Origin: Cladorhizidae sp. MBARI D1340-BT2 | Lineage: Eukaryota; Porifera; Demospongiae; Poecilosclerida; Cladorhizidae | Direction of reading: 5' to 3' | DNA: 64,000 nucleotides | Assembly (NCBI GenBank): GCA_028752905.1 | Contig: JAQNBH010000017.1 | Span: forward strand, 32,625,908-32,689,907 | Shown here: positions 1-12,265 of the stretch, piece after piece | Numbering within the stretch: the first letter of the stretch is position 1 | Layout of the letters: the number at the start of each line of letters is the position of its first letter | The notes under the pieces: generated by a model | Database searches by the model: none | What the model saw: the letters and a program-made list of their open reading frames with translations, nothing else | What the model was told of the DNA's origin: nothing | Translations under genes and position numbers: made by a program

Positions 1-199
1 TTTACTACCCATGAGGTTCAGGTCAGGTGAGCTTAATTACTCTACCTGACCCTTTACCTCATGATCACAACTCATTTACACTCGTTACAAGCAATCAAAC
101 ATACTCTAACTATATTCTCCTTCAGTTATGTTGTCTATGTGTTTGAGTTATTGTTCTGTTCGCTTGTTGGAGCTCTTCTAGGTTGGAAGATCCACAACA
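1..199 (-). repeat. 3' LTR of gypsy element 1 (partial)
   Basis: On the minus strand it starts TGTTGTGGATC at 199 and runs off the window. It matches 5735-5933 with scattered substitutions and a few small indels. About 64 bp are missing compared with the other LTR. Confidence 0.85.
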
Positions 200-219
200 C
201 TCCTCCCTCCTCTCCCAGC
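200..219 (-). other. Polypurine tract of gypsy element 1
   Basis: On the minus strand, an almost pure purine run (GGGAGAGGAGGGAGGAG) directly precedes the 3' LTR. This is the expected position for priming plus-strand DNA synthesis. Confidence 0.75.
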
Positions 220-258
220 AGGAAGTCCGTAACTATCTGCTTCTTCTTTGTCGGTCTC

Positions 259-1671
259 TCAGGCTTGTCTAGACAACCCATTCGCATTCCCATTCTCCTT
301 CCCCGGCCTGTGGATGACTTTGTAGTCATATGGCTGCAACCTCAGCACCCAACGCATCAGTCTTCCGCCAGAGTCCTTCATGCTGTGAAGGTACTTCAAG
401 CATCCGTGATCTGTCACCACTGTGAATGGCACATCTGTTAAGTAAACTTCATACCGTCCACAATGGCTAGGCATTCTCTCTCGACAGTAGTGTAGTTCTT
501 CTCAGCTTTCTATAATTATCTCGAGAAGTAAGCCACAGGTCGGTCCTGTTCATGTTCGTCGAACTGGCTCAAAACTGCTCCAATGCCAATCTCTGAGGCA
601 TCTGTCTGGAGCACAAATGGTTTTCTATAGTCGGGGCCAGTCACGACTGTATCTTTCTTTAGTTTCTCCTTGAGTAATGAGAAGGCTGCCTGGTGCTGCT
701 CTTCCCATTGTAACTTGTCTGGGTGCAATTTTCCAGTGAGATCTCTCAAAGGAGTGGCAATGTCTGCATAGTGTGGTACAAAACACCGGTAATAACCAGC
801 CAGACCGAGGAAAGCTCTTAAGTCCTTTTTCCTCTTTGGTACTCTAAAATCCTGGATGGCAGACACTTTAGCTTCATTGGGTTGCAGTTTGCCGTGTCCA
901 ATTCTATGACCCGGATAGTCATAGGACATCATACCAAACTGGCATTTCTCCAGCTTGATTTGCAGCCACAGTCTCTTCAGTTCCTCTCGTAGTTCTACTA
1001 TGTGGTCCTCCCATGTTTCAGAGTAGATGGCAGATCGTCCATGTACACAGCCACCTTTCCATGTAAGTCACCATTCTCATGAGTCTTTGAAAGGTGGCTG
1101 GGGCTCCGACTAGCCCAAATGGCATCACCATGAACTCATATTTCCCAAAGTCGGTAGAGAAAGCTGTCTTCTCCCGAGAGGCTGGCTCCATTGGGACTTG
1201 CCAATACCCTCTGGCCAAGTCTAAGATCGTGATAAATTTTGCTGAGGACATCCCATCCAACAAGTCATCCACTCTTGGGATGGGGAATGGATCAGGTGTA
1301 GTTACAGCGTTCAACTTGCGATAATCGATGCACATCCTCAGACTGCCATCCTAATTTGGCACTAAAACAATTGGTGCAGTCCATGCACTGTGGCTGGGTT
1401 GAATGATACCATCCCTGAGCATCTCTACCTGCATGGTGGCACGATCTGACCTTGCTACAGCAGTGCCTCTTGCTTCCTTGTATGTTTCCAAGGCCTCCTT
1501 AGTGTCTCCCTTCCTCTCTCGGATCAGCTTTGTCTCTATGTGTGGCTGGATGGCATCTGTGTTTTCCATCACCCATGGTGGAAACTCTGCTCCAGTATTG
1601 TCTGTTATCTTTTCCGTTTCTTCTGTGCTCAACAGGCAGACAGCTGATGGAGATTCCCACTTTGAGAGCAT
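259..1671 (-). pseudogene. Broken RT-RNase H region of gypsy element 1
   Basis: Minus-strand fragments give a Ty3/gypsy reverse transcriptase followed by RNase H. Visible motifs are CIDYRKLNAVT, DLARGYWQVP, VMPFGL.GAPATFQRLM and then YMDD, which lies across a frameshift near 1018-1050. Further on come FLGLAGYYRCFVPHYA, the RNase H start LQTDASEIGIGAVLSQ, and VTDHGCLKYL with the terminal NGNANGLSRQA. At least four frame breaks divide the region into pieces at about 1351-1671, 1018-1335, 516-932 and 259-474. The reading order shows that this block lies downstream of integrase. It cannot make an active enzyme as it stands. Confidence 0.9.
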
Positions 1672-2718
1672 GTTAACGTGGAAAGTTCTTTGATTCTTCC
1701 CATGGGGAATAGCGATTTTGTAGGTTGTGTTGGATAATACTTCTCCTCAACAGCATACGGGCCCATCCACTTAGCTAGTAGTTTGTACGTGGAAGACAGC
1801 AGCAACACCAACACCAAATCGCCCATTGTGAAAGTTCTATCTCTTGCTTTTTGGTTATACCAAGTCTCCATCTCATGCTTGGCTTTTGTTTCCATTGTGT
1901 CTTTTGCCTCCTCCAAATGGTCATATGTCTGTCTGAGGTAGGAAATAACAGATTCTTTGGTCTCTGTTGGCTCTTCCCACTCCTCTTCAAAACATCAAGT
2001 GGGCATCTTGGTTGCCTGCCAAAGATGATTTCAAATGGGCTGAAACCTGTCGATTGATGAATGACACTTCGACATGCAAACAGTACATATGGTATCGATT
2101 TGTTCCATTCTTGCGGGAATTTGTCAACATACTTGCGTAGACTGGACTTGAGTGTGGCATTATATCTTTCTACCATCCCGTGTGTCTGTGGATGGTAGGA
2201 AGAAGTACGGTAGCCACATATTCCCAGCATCTGGTAGAGCTTGTCCATTAAATCTGAAGTGAAGTTGGAGCCTCTGTCTGTCAATATTTCTTTGGGCAGG
2301 CCAACCCGAGAGAAATACTCCAACAATGCTTCTGCCACATCTTGGCTAGAGGTAGTCCTGAGAGGGATAGCATCAGGATATCTTGAGCCATAGTCTACTA
2401 TAGTCAAAATGTAATGGTGACCTTCTTCTGTCCTGGGCAATGGACCGACCATGTCCATTGCGATTCTTGTGAACGGGACTTAAATCACTGACAATGGCAC
2501 CAACTTGGCTTCTTCCTTTGGCTTGTCTGGCAGCGTTTGCACATTTCTGCTACATCGCGTCTCAAGCCAGGCCACATAAAATGCCTGAGAATGTAGTCAG
2601 TCATCTTGTTCCGACCAAAGTGGGCAGCCAGTGGAGAGATATGTGCTAACCTCAGTATCACTTCTCGATATGGTGCTGGTAAATTATGTTGGTCGTTTTC
2701 TGCTTCTCTTTTGGGCAA
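1629..2718 (-). pseudogene. Broken integrase of gypsy element 1, upstream of RT
   Basis: The zinc-binding HHCC module is at about 2485-2718 (HISPLAAHFG, then CKRCQTSQ). After a short break the catalytic core follows at 1775-2458: DMVGPLPRTEEGHHYILTIV, TDRGSNF and HPQTHGMVERYN give the D, D and E residues. A shifted frame at 1629-1916 holds WYNQKARDRTFTMGD and KWMGPYAVEEK, the C-terminal GPY/F module. RT begins just after it, overlapping by about 40 bp in another frame. Integrase placed before RT is the Gmr1-type arrangement. The frame changes make it non-functional. Confidence 0.9.
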
Positions 2719-3561
2719 TCTGGCGATTCGATATATCAGCCCATTCTGCTTGATGTATGGTTCTTCATGGACATCACATTTTCTCCTGATGTTGCGCAGT
2801 GATGGGTGTAAGAGTATACAACTTCCCCTGCTTCAACAAAAGGGGTGACGGCCAGCAGAAGTTGTACGCTCCACGACACCTAACCTTATCAACAGTCTCA
2901 CTACTGTTGACCTCAGTCAAGCCACAAACAGTCAACTCTCCTAGTTGCTGTTTCCCTACACACGATTTCTAAATAATGGTGATTAGCGCTTTGCTAATAG
3001 CTAAGTAGAATAGCAATTCAGATAGGCTGTTTTAATTGAAATAACACAAACTTCAAGCAGTTCACAATACAACTATACAACTCAAATAATATGCACAAGT
3101 TCAAACTAACAAGCACACATTCACTTATAAGAATCTCAGAATCGCCGTATCTAACACAAAACTCGCTAACATTGTCGTTTTCTAATTTACCGCTGTTCGT
3201 CTTGCTCTACGTCACAATCTTCACTTTGTGCCCTTATTAGGTAATGTTCAGTGCTGCTTCAACGTCATCAATCCTGGTATCAACCAATCATCTGCCAGCC
3301 AATCATCTGCCAACAGGTCTGCTTCGTCAGTAACAGGAAACGGTGGTTTGTCTGATTGGCTTCTACCACTTCCGCTCATTAGTTCAATAGCCCTATTCGT
3401 AACCTCCACATTCCTTGTATTTTGTTCTTCCTTCGGTTCAGCAGTCAGAGGGTGTGTATCTCTGACAATGGGTCTTCTGTTTAGGCTTTCTTCATCTGCA
3501 GCACTCCGCCATCCAACGGTATTGAAACACCCCACTTTAGTGTATGCAAATGCCTCTCTTG

Positions 3562-4165
3562 TCACCTCTGTGTTCTGGTGAGGTTGCTCTTCACTGTAGC
3601 TGCTGTGAAGACATCATCAGACAAGTTGTTTAGGTCAGACATGTCTGTTGCTTGGCTTGTAGATAATTCGGTGTCTGCTGGTTGGGATTCAGTGTTATTT
3701 GACTGCTCACCATCTGTGGTGCTCTCCTCTTCATTGGAGCTTATCATTGAGCTAGAATCCCTCTTTGCATTGTCCGTGTCAGATTGAGGGACTGCTGAAG
3801 AGTCCTGCGACTCTGAAGACTCATTGGGAGGGATTGTGTAAGATCTTGACTTTTTCTGCCTTCTGTGTTTTGTTTTGTTCCTGGTTTTGTTCCTGGTTTG
3901 AGCCAGATAGCTGCACTTGTGTTTTCCGCTTGCCAAGATATCCACACCAATGAGTCCATCAGATGCCAAATTTGGATTGACAACAACTTGAGTCGTGACG
4001 ACCTTTCCCAAGACTTCTGTCTACTGTGGTGGTTTCTTGGGTTTTCATATCTCCATGAACGCAAGCAATCATGATAGGTGTCTACTGCTGTAATCCGGAG
4101 CGGGCCATTTTGGGTGAACTTGTGTCACCTGGCAACCAGAATCTATAATCAGGTCCTTGACCCTC
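3562..4165 (-). pseudogene. Retroviral-type aspartic protease remnant of gypsy element 1
   Basis: At about 4120-4165 the minus strand reads VKDLIIDSGCQVTQV, the DSG active site of a retropepsin. After a frame change, the block ending at 3562 contains ASDGLIGVDILAS, the typical C-terminal hydrophobic Gly motif of the fold. A long Lys/Ser/Thr-rich linker follows (to about 3250) that I cannot assign. This segment sits between the gag zinc knuckle and integrase, as expected. Confidence 0.75.
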
Positions 4166-4199
4166 TGTCCATTAATGGAGCCTTGCGTTCTCTCCAAAT

Positions 4200-5484
4200 C
4201 TCTTAGTTGTACTGTAGCCATCAAACAGAGTTTCGTTGGACATAATTTGGCTATGTGGCCATACTCGTTGCATTGGAAGCAATGCGGCCCTTTGATAGCA
4301 TCGAAAGCCGGAGGTCTCGGTAGCTTGTCAGTGTGAGTGGCTGTTGGTATTGTAGCTGCTGGCGTACTTGGTCCTGAAAGTTTGGAGTAGTTGGTTCTGC
4401 TCAGTTTGGACTTACTCCATTCATGATTTCCTCCAGATCTTGACCATTTCGGTCTTTGGCTGAGACTTCACATATGTGTCGGCCAGTTCTGCTGCAGCAA
4501 TTAATGTCTTTGGGCATTGCTGTCTTACCCATGTTCTGACTGACGGTTCCATCACATCCAGCAACTTCTCCCTGTTCATTATATTGTGACGTCTGCTCTT
4601 GTTGTGGCTGGCTTCATCCAATTGTAGGAAATAGTCTGCATCCTTTGTGCACATTGCTTGTGTGATTCACGTACTGAAATTTTGATCTTATTCCACTGTG
4701 TCCGATAGAAAACCGGCGTTACTCCATGGAATGTCACTAGTTTGGCAGCCAATACATCAAAATCCTGTTTGTACGCCAAGTCTAACCCACTCTGGAAGTT
4801 GAGTGATTTATCATCTAGGAGGACAGCCAGCAGATTAGTGGACCAGTAGGCTTTCCCTACACCATACATGGACATCTGATCCTGAAAAGACTGTAGAAAT
4901 TTTTTGAGATCTCTACCATCCTTCAAACGAGGCAGTTGTGGCACATCTTTTGCTGCCCGCTTTCTGTCCCTCAGACTCCGTCTCCAGGTCGCTCTGTTGT
5001 TTCATCTGGAAAAACTCCAATTCATATATCTGCCTCCGAACTTCCTCGTCTTTCCGCCTTTCTTCCTTCTCCTTTCTCCACTCTTCTTTCTCCTTTCGCT
5101 TCTCCTCTTGTCTTTCCTCTTTCTCTCTACATCTCTCTTCTTCTCATATCTCCCTCCTTCTGTTGTAAGCGGGCTGTTTCGGCCTGGATGTTAATTTTAT
5201 CCATCATCTTGAGCATTTCCATCATTTCACTGTTTACTTACTGTGCTTGCTGATGATGTTGAGGACATAACACTCACAGATTCTGACTCATCTTCTAGTT
5301 GCATCTGCCTTGTGTGGTCGATGCCTGCTGTGGTCCTCTGTTTGGAGGTTGGTTGAATGGTCTTGCTCCCTGTTTTATTCTCCTCATTGTCCTGCTCGCC
5401 ACACTTGGCTGACTTCTGTTTGTCAGCTGCTTTCCTAGACCCTCTGGTCTCTGTCTTAGGAATGGTTGAATTCTTCGTCGCCAT
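4200..5484 (-). pseudogene. gag remnant of gypsy element 1
   Basis: The first ATG-led block (5227-5484) is a charged Lys/Ser/Thr-rich leader. After an intervening gap of low-complexity sequence, 4579-4944 and 4421-4654 read as a gag capsid-like region (DGRDLKKFLQSFQDQMSMYG, then VRTWVRQQCPKTLIAAAELA). A CCHC zinc knuckle, HCFQCNEYGHIAKLCP, lies at about 4239-4290. Frame breaks separate the pieces. The role would be the virus-like particle coat of the retrotransposon. Confidence 0.75.
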
Positions 5485-5660
5485 TTCCTTTTCACTGTTT
5501 CTGTCTCTGGTTTACAATTTTGTAGCACAATTCAACCGAAAACTGGCTAGTCAGTCACAAGAAGTAGGAACTAGTTAGACCCTACAACTAGTACTCAACT
5601 CTAACTGCACTCTTCTGTTGTTTTGGTAGCGAACTTTGAACAGCTAAGGTAGGTTTCCTA

Positions 5661-5670
5661 GCTGCCACCA
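5661..5670 (-). other. Primer binding site of gypsy element 1
   Basis: On the minus strand TGGTGGCAGC lies just inside the 5' LTR. The same ten bases occur just inside the LTR of gypsy element 2 (31284-31293), so both families probably use the same tRNA 3' end (..GCTGCCACCA). Confidence 0.75.
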
Positions 5671-5933
5671 GTAGGGATCTGTTCTCTAGACAGATCCAGA
5701 TAAACTATAACTCCACACTGTAGTCCACAACATCTTTCTACCCATGAGGTTCACGTCAGGTGAGCTTAATTACTCTACCTAACCCTTTACCTCATGACCG
5801 CCAACTCATTTACACTCATTACAAGCAATCAAACATACTCTAACTATATTCTCCTTCAGTTATGTTGTCTGTGTTGTTTAGTTATTGTTCTGTTCGCTTG
5901 TTGGAGCTCTTCTAGGTTGGAAGATCCCCAACA
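5671..5933 (-). repeat. 5' LTR of gypsy element 1
   Basis: On the minus strand it starts TGTTGGGGATC and ends near GATCCCTAC, an imperfect terminal inverted repeat, just before the primer binding site. It is about 263 bp long. Confidence 0.8.
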
Positions 5934-5934
5934 G

Positions 5935-7565
5935 TCTATGCCAGCTTGTGCTGAAGTGAACAAAGCCATGCAAGATCTGACTAGGGTAAGTAACAACTAA
6001 GTAGAGCAAAATAAAGACATAACCAAGGCTAGGCAGGCTTATGACTGGAAAGATACACACACAGGTCTCAAGTTTCTTCAAGATAGGAAACCCTTCATAT
6101 CTGATACCAGTCTGCAGAATATCTCCTCTGGAAGACATGGACAAAACACTGACAACGTTGAGAAGGCAAAATATGTTGGAAATGCAATTCTGGTTAGGAT
6201 AGATGGGAAGACTACTACAGAGTATACTTTCAAGAAGAATTACCAGGTTGTCACTAAAGTCTTCAGTCAAGATTGATGGCATTGCAGTGCAGGCTGACCC
6301 ACAAATCTTTTTCCAGTTACCTACAGTAGCTGCAAAGGTAACTAACAACTTGGAGGATGTCTTCAAATATGGGCTATGCAGTTATCCACCATTCCTATTT
6401 GATTCATCACTACTGCTTCAGGAGCACAGAAGCTATTGCTGGCTAATGCAATCTGGGCCCTACTGACACCAGACATACCTGTGATAACTGGTGAGGTCTA
6501 GGATGTACGAGATGATGGTGTACTCATTCAGTGCATCCATGGACACAAGGCAACATACAAAAAGGATGAGTTCTGTGTACACCGAGTATCTCTCATAGCT
6601 AGGTTCACAAGTTCACAAAGGACACAACAATCATCGATGAGCAAATGGCCAATAGAGTAGCTCACAATGAAAACACTCACTTTCTGTCCAGCAGGACCAA
6701 TAAGCAGTTCATCATGTGCTGGGTAACTAGCTAGATATGAACTAGTGTAAGGTACAGGGGATGCTGACTTACTCATTATGTTGAAAGCTGTGGAGTGTTC
6801 CACAATGATGAAGAGTGAAGTGGTTGGTGATGATACAGATCTACTCACCTTGTTGAGCTATCTCCCACAGTGTATCTTCCAACAAGAGCCACCAAAGTCT
6901 AAGAACCTTGGAGTGGGAAACATAATAGCTGTCAAGGAAGACCTATGCCCCGAGATATGCATTCACATCCTCGTTCTGCATGATCTTCTTGGATGTGACA
7001 CACTTCCTCCCACTTCTATGGCATTGGGAAAGGAACTTCTCTAAAGAAGTTCAAATCAAGTAGACACTTTCGCAAGCAAGGTGAGATGTTTAATGTATAG
7101 TCAGCTTCCCTTTATTATGTTATTGCTGCAGGGAAGCAAGGGTTGGTCTGTATTTACAATGGGTAAACTGGAGAAATGATAGATTCCCTGCACTATAAGT
7201 GTTTCTACGAGAAAGGGACTACCCATATTCAATCACAGATCTCGCCACTCACTTCAGCTGCAGCGAAGTACCACAGTCTCTGCGTATACTTCCATATACA
7301 GTAGTGGAAAGGTTCTGGGGATGAATGTATGCCAGTAGAACGAAGGTGGAGTGATTACTTATATACAGATTTGCTTCCATTTCCTGATGAGCTAACTCAG
7401 TTAATGAGGTGCAACTCTCAGACTGATTTCAGTACTTTGAGGTGTACATGCAAGAAGCACAATATGAAATGCTCCCCTGCAGTGATAACTGCAGAGGATC
7501 TGTTTGTATGGACTCAGTATGAAGAAGAATTAAACAATGATGACGATAATAACATATTGATTTGA
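5935..7565 (+). pseudogene. Broken copy of a multi-copy gene with PIN-like core and CXC tail
   Basis: Reading the plus strand through several frame changes gives pieces of one protein family seen in many copies in cnidarian and sponge genomes. Pieces in order are VGNAILVRIDGKTTTEYTFK; then VQADPQIFFQ and DVFKYGLCSYPPFLFDSS; then LLLANAIWALL. After these come VVGDDTDLLTLLSYLP and ICIHILVLHDLLGCDTLP, and last LRCTCKKHNMKCSP. The GDDTDLL block with the later GCDT resembles the acidic core of PIN/FEN-type nucleases, and the Cys-rich end resembles a CXC (tesmin-like) tail. Family recognition is from memory of the pattern; function is unknown. At least four stops or shifts make it a pseudogene. The gypsy element abuts its 5' side and may have truncated it. 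Confidence 0.65.
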
Positions 7566-10500
7566 AAGTCATAATTATTTATCTAAAATAAACTTATATC
7601 TTATATTTCAGCCCTTACATCAATATGGTTAGTAAAACAAAACACAGGCAGTTCGTTTACCCTCCCTGGCTAATATAGACAATAAAATATTATAAAACAA
7701 AAAAGAATGTTATAGAACATGCTTTTCTGTATTGGAGAGAGTTTGTGTTGCAATTTGTTTATCCCACTCTCTGGTGTAAGCAGTTCAAAGATATCCTAAG
7801 AGGTAAATATAAATTCTTTTTTTATGAGCATACAGAATATATTATATAAAGGCCATAGACATTAAATTTTGGTAGATAGAAAAACAAAGACCGTTCAGAA
7901 TTCGAGCAGCTATTTCATAGTGATCAAGAAGTCTGGTGGAACCTTGGGACGATGTGCTTTCTTGAACTCTGGATGATGATTTGGGACTTTCTGAGAGTGA
8001 AAACAGTGATGAAGTAGGCAATGGCACCTTCTTTTACCTTGGCCAGTTCAGTGCTGACCTTAAAGCTCTGCTATCACTGCACAGAATAGCTAGTTGCTCA
8101 TCGCTTACCTTTGAGCAAGCCTAGCACTCTCACTCGAGCTAACGGTTTGATGGAGATGAGATTACCAGTAATAAAGAAGCCATTGATAGCTGTGCAGTCA
8201 GTAAGCAGATGAATTGCAAAGAAGGCATCAGCTCATCAGCTTCCTTGTTCACAGTTAGTCCATGGAAAAAGTACTACTGTAGCTGATCAATTTTATATTG
8301 GATGCATGAAGCGAGGATTAATAGAGCTTCATCAGCTTTGGTTACACTTCCTATAGTTGCTAGACCTCGGTGGTCCCAGCTTAACTAAAGAGACATTAGT
8401 TAGCTAGTTATTTTCACTGGCTATTAAAACACACCAAAACAAGAAGTAGCGAGTTCAAAGTACATTCACCTTATTGTGGTTTTATGTTTCATTCCTATGG
8501 CAGCAAATACTAACCACAATATTCACAATACAAATGCTATCACATAGGGTATGGTTGCAAGCGACCTATTGCTGAGCTCTATAGTACAAGCATATTTACA
8601 CATAGGTATTTAACTGGTGAGGGTATTAAAGTTGACCCAAATTTCTTCACAAAATTCCTAGAATATATATTAGAGCATCAGTTGTCAGAAAGTAAGTAGG
8701 CATTTAATACTGAGCAGCTACTTGACAAGCAATGCCTTGTACAGACATATTCAATTTCATATAGATATGGATCACTGAGTATAGATACCAGGCAAGCTAC
8801 AAAGGATGGTGAATTGTACTGTTGAGAAGCTGAGCCTGAGATTGAAGAGCACCATGCATGGATGACATTTCATCTACAAATTAGACTGGTCTCCAGCAAA
8901 ATATTGACTTTTAAGCATGAGACATAGTCACGATCTATGATTAGCTAGAACCAACAGTAAAATAGCAGCTTAACAAAAAGGAGGATCTTAATTGTTAACC
9001 CTTACTGGACGAGTGTCACAAATCCATGTTGGAGGACAATATGTGGCATGTGCATCAGTAGTCGCATCACGAATTCATGATGGGCTTCTTCTTGCATAGA
9101 CCCTTTACCATACACGATAATTACTGATCCCTTCATTGTTGTGAGAGACCTGGCTCCCAAAAGGTTCAGCTACTAGCTCAAGCAAGCAGCTTTTTTATTA
9201 TTACAGGAATACATTCAATAAATATTGTGGATATGTCTTGGATAGATTCTGATGTGGAGACTGAGAGAGTGAGTATAATTTTGACTGATACATTTATATT
9301 TGGACAGTAGCATGGAGTAGAAGTGGAGTTCAGATGGTGTTGCAGAGAAGTTGAAGCTATTAGAAGTTGAACTGACTGGGAGAGAGAGAACCAAGCAGAG
9401 AATTGAGGTGTAATTCCGCTTTAGCTTCAAATGAACCTTGTATGTCTAGTATGAACAAGAAAGAGAACTTTATTGGATACTATCTGTACAATGCACAGGT
9501 GTTATGGGTCCAACTTACCTACAAGACAAGCTCACCAAGCAACAAAGAAAAGTAAAACAGATTCCTGGCTTTGGATGCTGCATTAGCATCAATAATGTAA
9601 CATCCAAAACATTGATACTTCATCAGAACTGCCAGTTTCTCTATTGCCTATGAAGTTTAGGATCCATCTTCTATATCCTATGATGGGCAGGTTCATAAAA
9701 TTTTTGTAGAGTCACTTTATAATTAGCTCTCGCTCAGAGATGAACAATATAGTTAGCCAGCTCGAGAAACAGGCTTAGCTACCAGGATATTAGCTAAATC
9801 CTACCAGAAATAAGTTTATAGCTGCTCATATCTAAACTCAGATGCCCATGAAGTCCATCATATTCAACAACTTCCACAGCAGGCACATCGTCATCGGGAA
9901 AAAGGTGGCAAAACAATATGAAAGTTCTACACAGGTGCTACTATTGAGGCATCCTTAGTTATCAGCTAAAACTCAGCAAGTAGTTAGCTACATACTAGGC
10001 AGTTACATGAAATCTCTCCAGCAAGCCTGTCCAAGATTTAAATAATAGGTGACAAGTTCGACTGAAACACTAGAATAGCAAGAAACACTATAGTCAAAAG
10101 ATGAAGAAACTACTTGGCCAGACAGTTAAAGCTGTGTTTCAGTAACAATGGAAGTACCTATGATTGTTTTGAACTTAAATCCAGCAACAGAGTAAGAGAC
10201 AGAAGTACTGCTGACTTTCTTATTAAAAAATGCATGTGACTAAAATAATGCTCTCTTTGCATCTGGGCTGTTTGTTTTTTAAATGGAAGTTGTCTTGCCA
10301 ACGAGTTTTTTTTATTTTGTCCCTCGTCCGGTAAGGTTAATAACTATTTGGGGGGGGGGCTGACTTAACCTACAAGGGGAACTTAATAATATTCATACTA
10401 CTGCATTTACCTGATTTCGATTCATCATAACGGCATCACCATTTCTAAAGAAAGCATAATTCATTGTCATACAGATGAGTAGGTGGATAGTGCTATATAT

Positions 10501-11056
10501 TTCGATACTTATGTATGTCCTTCTCCCACCTCCCTTGGTTAAAGTATAAGTCAAAATTGTATATATATACACAATAACTTATTGTATTGTATTATAGCTC
10601 CCATGATATGCTAATAAAACTCTGTGGTTGATAGGTGCATATCTAATTTAATTTGACACATGCCACAAATCATCTAAATCAAATTAGAAAATGGCCACAT
10701 GGGTACAAGGGCGCCCATGCTAAATAATTATATCCATGATACAATTATAGATCTCTTTCAGCAATTTTCGTAAGTATCATCGAGTCCTGCAGTTGAAACA
10801 AGTATTCCCTCTGGCTTATACAGTAGTGATGGTAAATGTGATGCTATGGATGTGTAGAACTTAATAGTGGAAATTGACAATAAAACAGGAATATTTGACC
10901 AAAAAATTAGTAACTGACAATTGATCCAGATGCTTGACAAAGAGAGACAATCTACAGCTAACATTGCTAGCAACATTAGCACTAGACAATAACTAGTTAT
11001 ACTGTAGCACATTGAAAGGCAACATTTAATTACTCAAGAAAAATCAACTAGCTTAC
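7566..11056. other. No gene recognised
   Basis: The stretch is AT-rich with frequent stops in all frames. A Ser-rich minus-strand ORF at 7842-8027 and a minus-strand ORF at 10758-11012 ending DDTYENC are too short to support alone. The second lies downstream of the TM exon at 11057-11162 and could hold its cytoplasmic tail, but no junction gives a convincing reading. Confidence 0.5.
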
Positions 11057-11162
11057 CTCCTTTTGTTGTTATAAATTTTGTAAGAAACACAGGCTATTGC
11101 AAACAGAAGAAGAGGAATGAGAGCAACCATTGCAACCACGATTGCTATATAAAGTGTCATAT
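11057..11162 (-). CDS. Transmembrane exon of a putative membrane receptor
   Basis: On the minus strand a pyrimidine tract and TCTCTAG acceptor precede the exon and AG|GTAAGC follows it. The exon encodes LYIAIVVAMVALIPLLLF and then a Lys/Arg stop-transfer stretch (YKIYNNKRR). It is one hydrophobic helix followed by basic residues, so a type I single-pass topology is likely. It enters in phase 1, which fits the phase-1 exit of the exon at 11399-11742: the shared codon becomes GAT. It leaves with two bases of a split codon, so at least one more exon should lie to the left; I could not fix it. The identity of the protein is unknown. Confidence 0.5.
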
Positions 11163-11398
11163 CTAGAGAGAACAGAATAATCAAAAATTAGTAGTGCACG
11201 CCTTCATAGATTACCACGAAATAGTCGGTGAATGCTAATACATATGCAGCTAAAAGTTTTTAAAAAAGCAAGGACACTTTCCACACATGAACATACATGC
11301 ACCACGCACACACACACACAAACATGCATGTACACACATACACAAAAACACACACAATATATTAAATGCTATATCCTTATCATTATTATTATATGTAC
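11163..11398 (-). other. Intron with a CA-rich stretch
   Basis: It lies between the two minus-strand exons. It contains interrupted CA repeats at about 11305-11355 and a TTA-rich end near the donor. Confidence 0.4.
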
Positions 11399-11742
11399 CT
11401 CGCTGGTAGCTCACATGCAAGTCATCAAAATAGAACATTGCTGAAGGAGAAGAGTTTTGGAAACATCTTCTAGAATAATAACTATCTCCATTAACCTCAT
11501 CTTCAACTTTTTGTGACATATCACTACGTGAACCATCAGATTTGCAATGAGCCAACTCTACAATCATGCGTGATGATGTAAAATGGTAGAGTGAGTGAAC
11601 ATCAAATTTTCTTTCAATAGATGCCCATTGCCATGCGGTAGAACTCCGGAAAGGATTGCATAGCTGGAGGAAAATGGAGCCATTTTCATATCGAATAATG
11701 ATTCCCGAAACATTTCCAGTAGATGTTTGACGCATTCGACCA
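11399..11742 (-). CDS. Extracellular exon of the putative membrane receptor
   Basis: The acceptor is TTGTGAATTGGCAG and the donor CGAG|GTACAT, both on the minus strand. The 344-nt exon is open throughout and encodes about 114 residues. It has two N-glycosylation sequons near the start, at NVS and NGS, and the stretch CNPFRSSTAWQW. A later block with two Cys (AHCKSDGS, RRCFQNSS) ends at YFDDLHVSYQRG. The pattern of alternating hydrophobic residues suggests a beta-rich extracellular domain, but I do not recognise the family. Its phase fits the TM exon downstream and the exon ending at 14923 upstream (AG + T makes a Ser codon). Confidence 0.45.
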
Positions 11743-11861
11743 CTGCCAATTCACAAACAAACAATTTTAAAAATTACAACTTGCAATGGCAGTTATATGT
11801 TAATTGACAATGTCAGATATTTTCCACATCCAAAGCAACTGCCACAAATAATAATGAGGAG

Positions 11862-12265
11862 ATTACAAGTCCTTTTGACTAGCTATGATCTGGGGGACAT
11901 AGGTATATAATAGATTACAACAAGTCTTTATGGCTAGGTAACACCTGAGGGACATAGGCATATGATATAATATGTAGATTGCAACAAGTCATTGTGACTA
12001 GCTATGACCTGAGGGGTGTAGATATATAATATAATGTATAGATTACAACAAGTCCTTGTGACTAGCCAACACCTGAGGGGCTTATGTAATAATAGATTAC
12101 AACAAGTCCTTGAGACTAGCCAACACCTGAGGGACATAGGTATAGATTACAACAAGTCCTTGTAACTAGCTAACACCTGAGGGACATAGGTATATAATAT
12201 AATGTATAGATTACAACAAGTCCTTGTGACTAGCTAACACCTGAGGGACATAGGTATATAATATC
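11862..12265 (+). repeat. Minisatellite, about seven imperfect units of 46-66 bp
   Basis: The recurring core is GATTACAACAAGTCCTTGTG followed by ACTAGCTAACACCTGAGGG and ACATAGGTATATAATA. The units differ by small indels in the AT-rich part. It lies in the large intron of the putative receptor. Confidence 0.9.

Larger units (their letters stand above)
1..5933 (-). mobile_element. Degenerate Ty3/gypsy LTR retrotransposon, Gmr1-like order
   Basis: The left end matches the right end in the same orientation (bases 1-199 versus about 5735-5933), which marks two LTRs; the left one is cut by the window edge. Between them, on the minus strand, come gag with a CCHC knuckle, protease (DSG), integrase (HHCC and DDE with a GPY/F module), then RT and RNase H. 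Integrase before RT is Ty1/copia-like and, among Ty3/gypsy elements, is the mark of the Gmr1 group. A primer binding site and polypurine tract are both visible. Every domain carries frameshifts or stops, so the copy is dead. The outer target duplication cannot be checked because the left LTR edge is outside the window. Confidence 0.9.
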
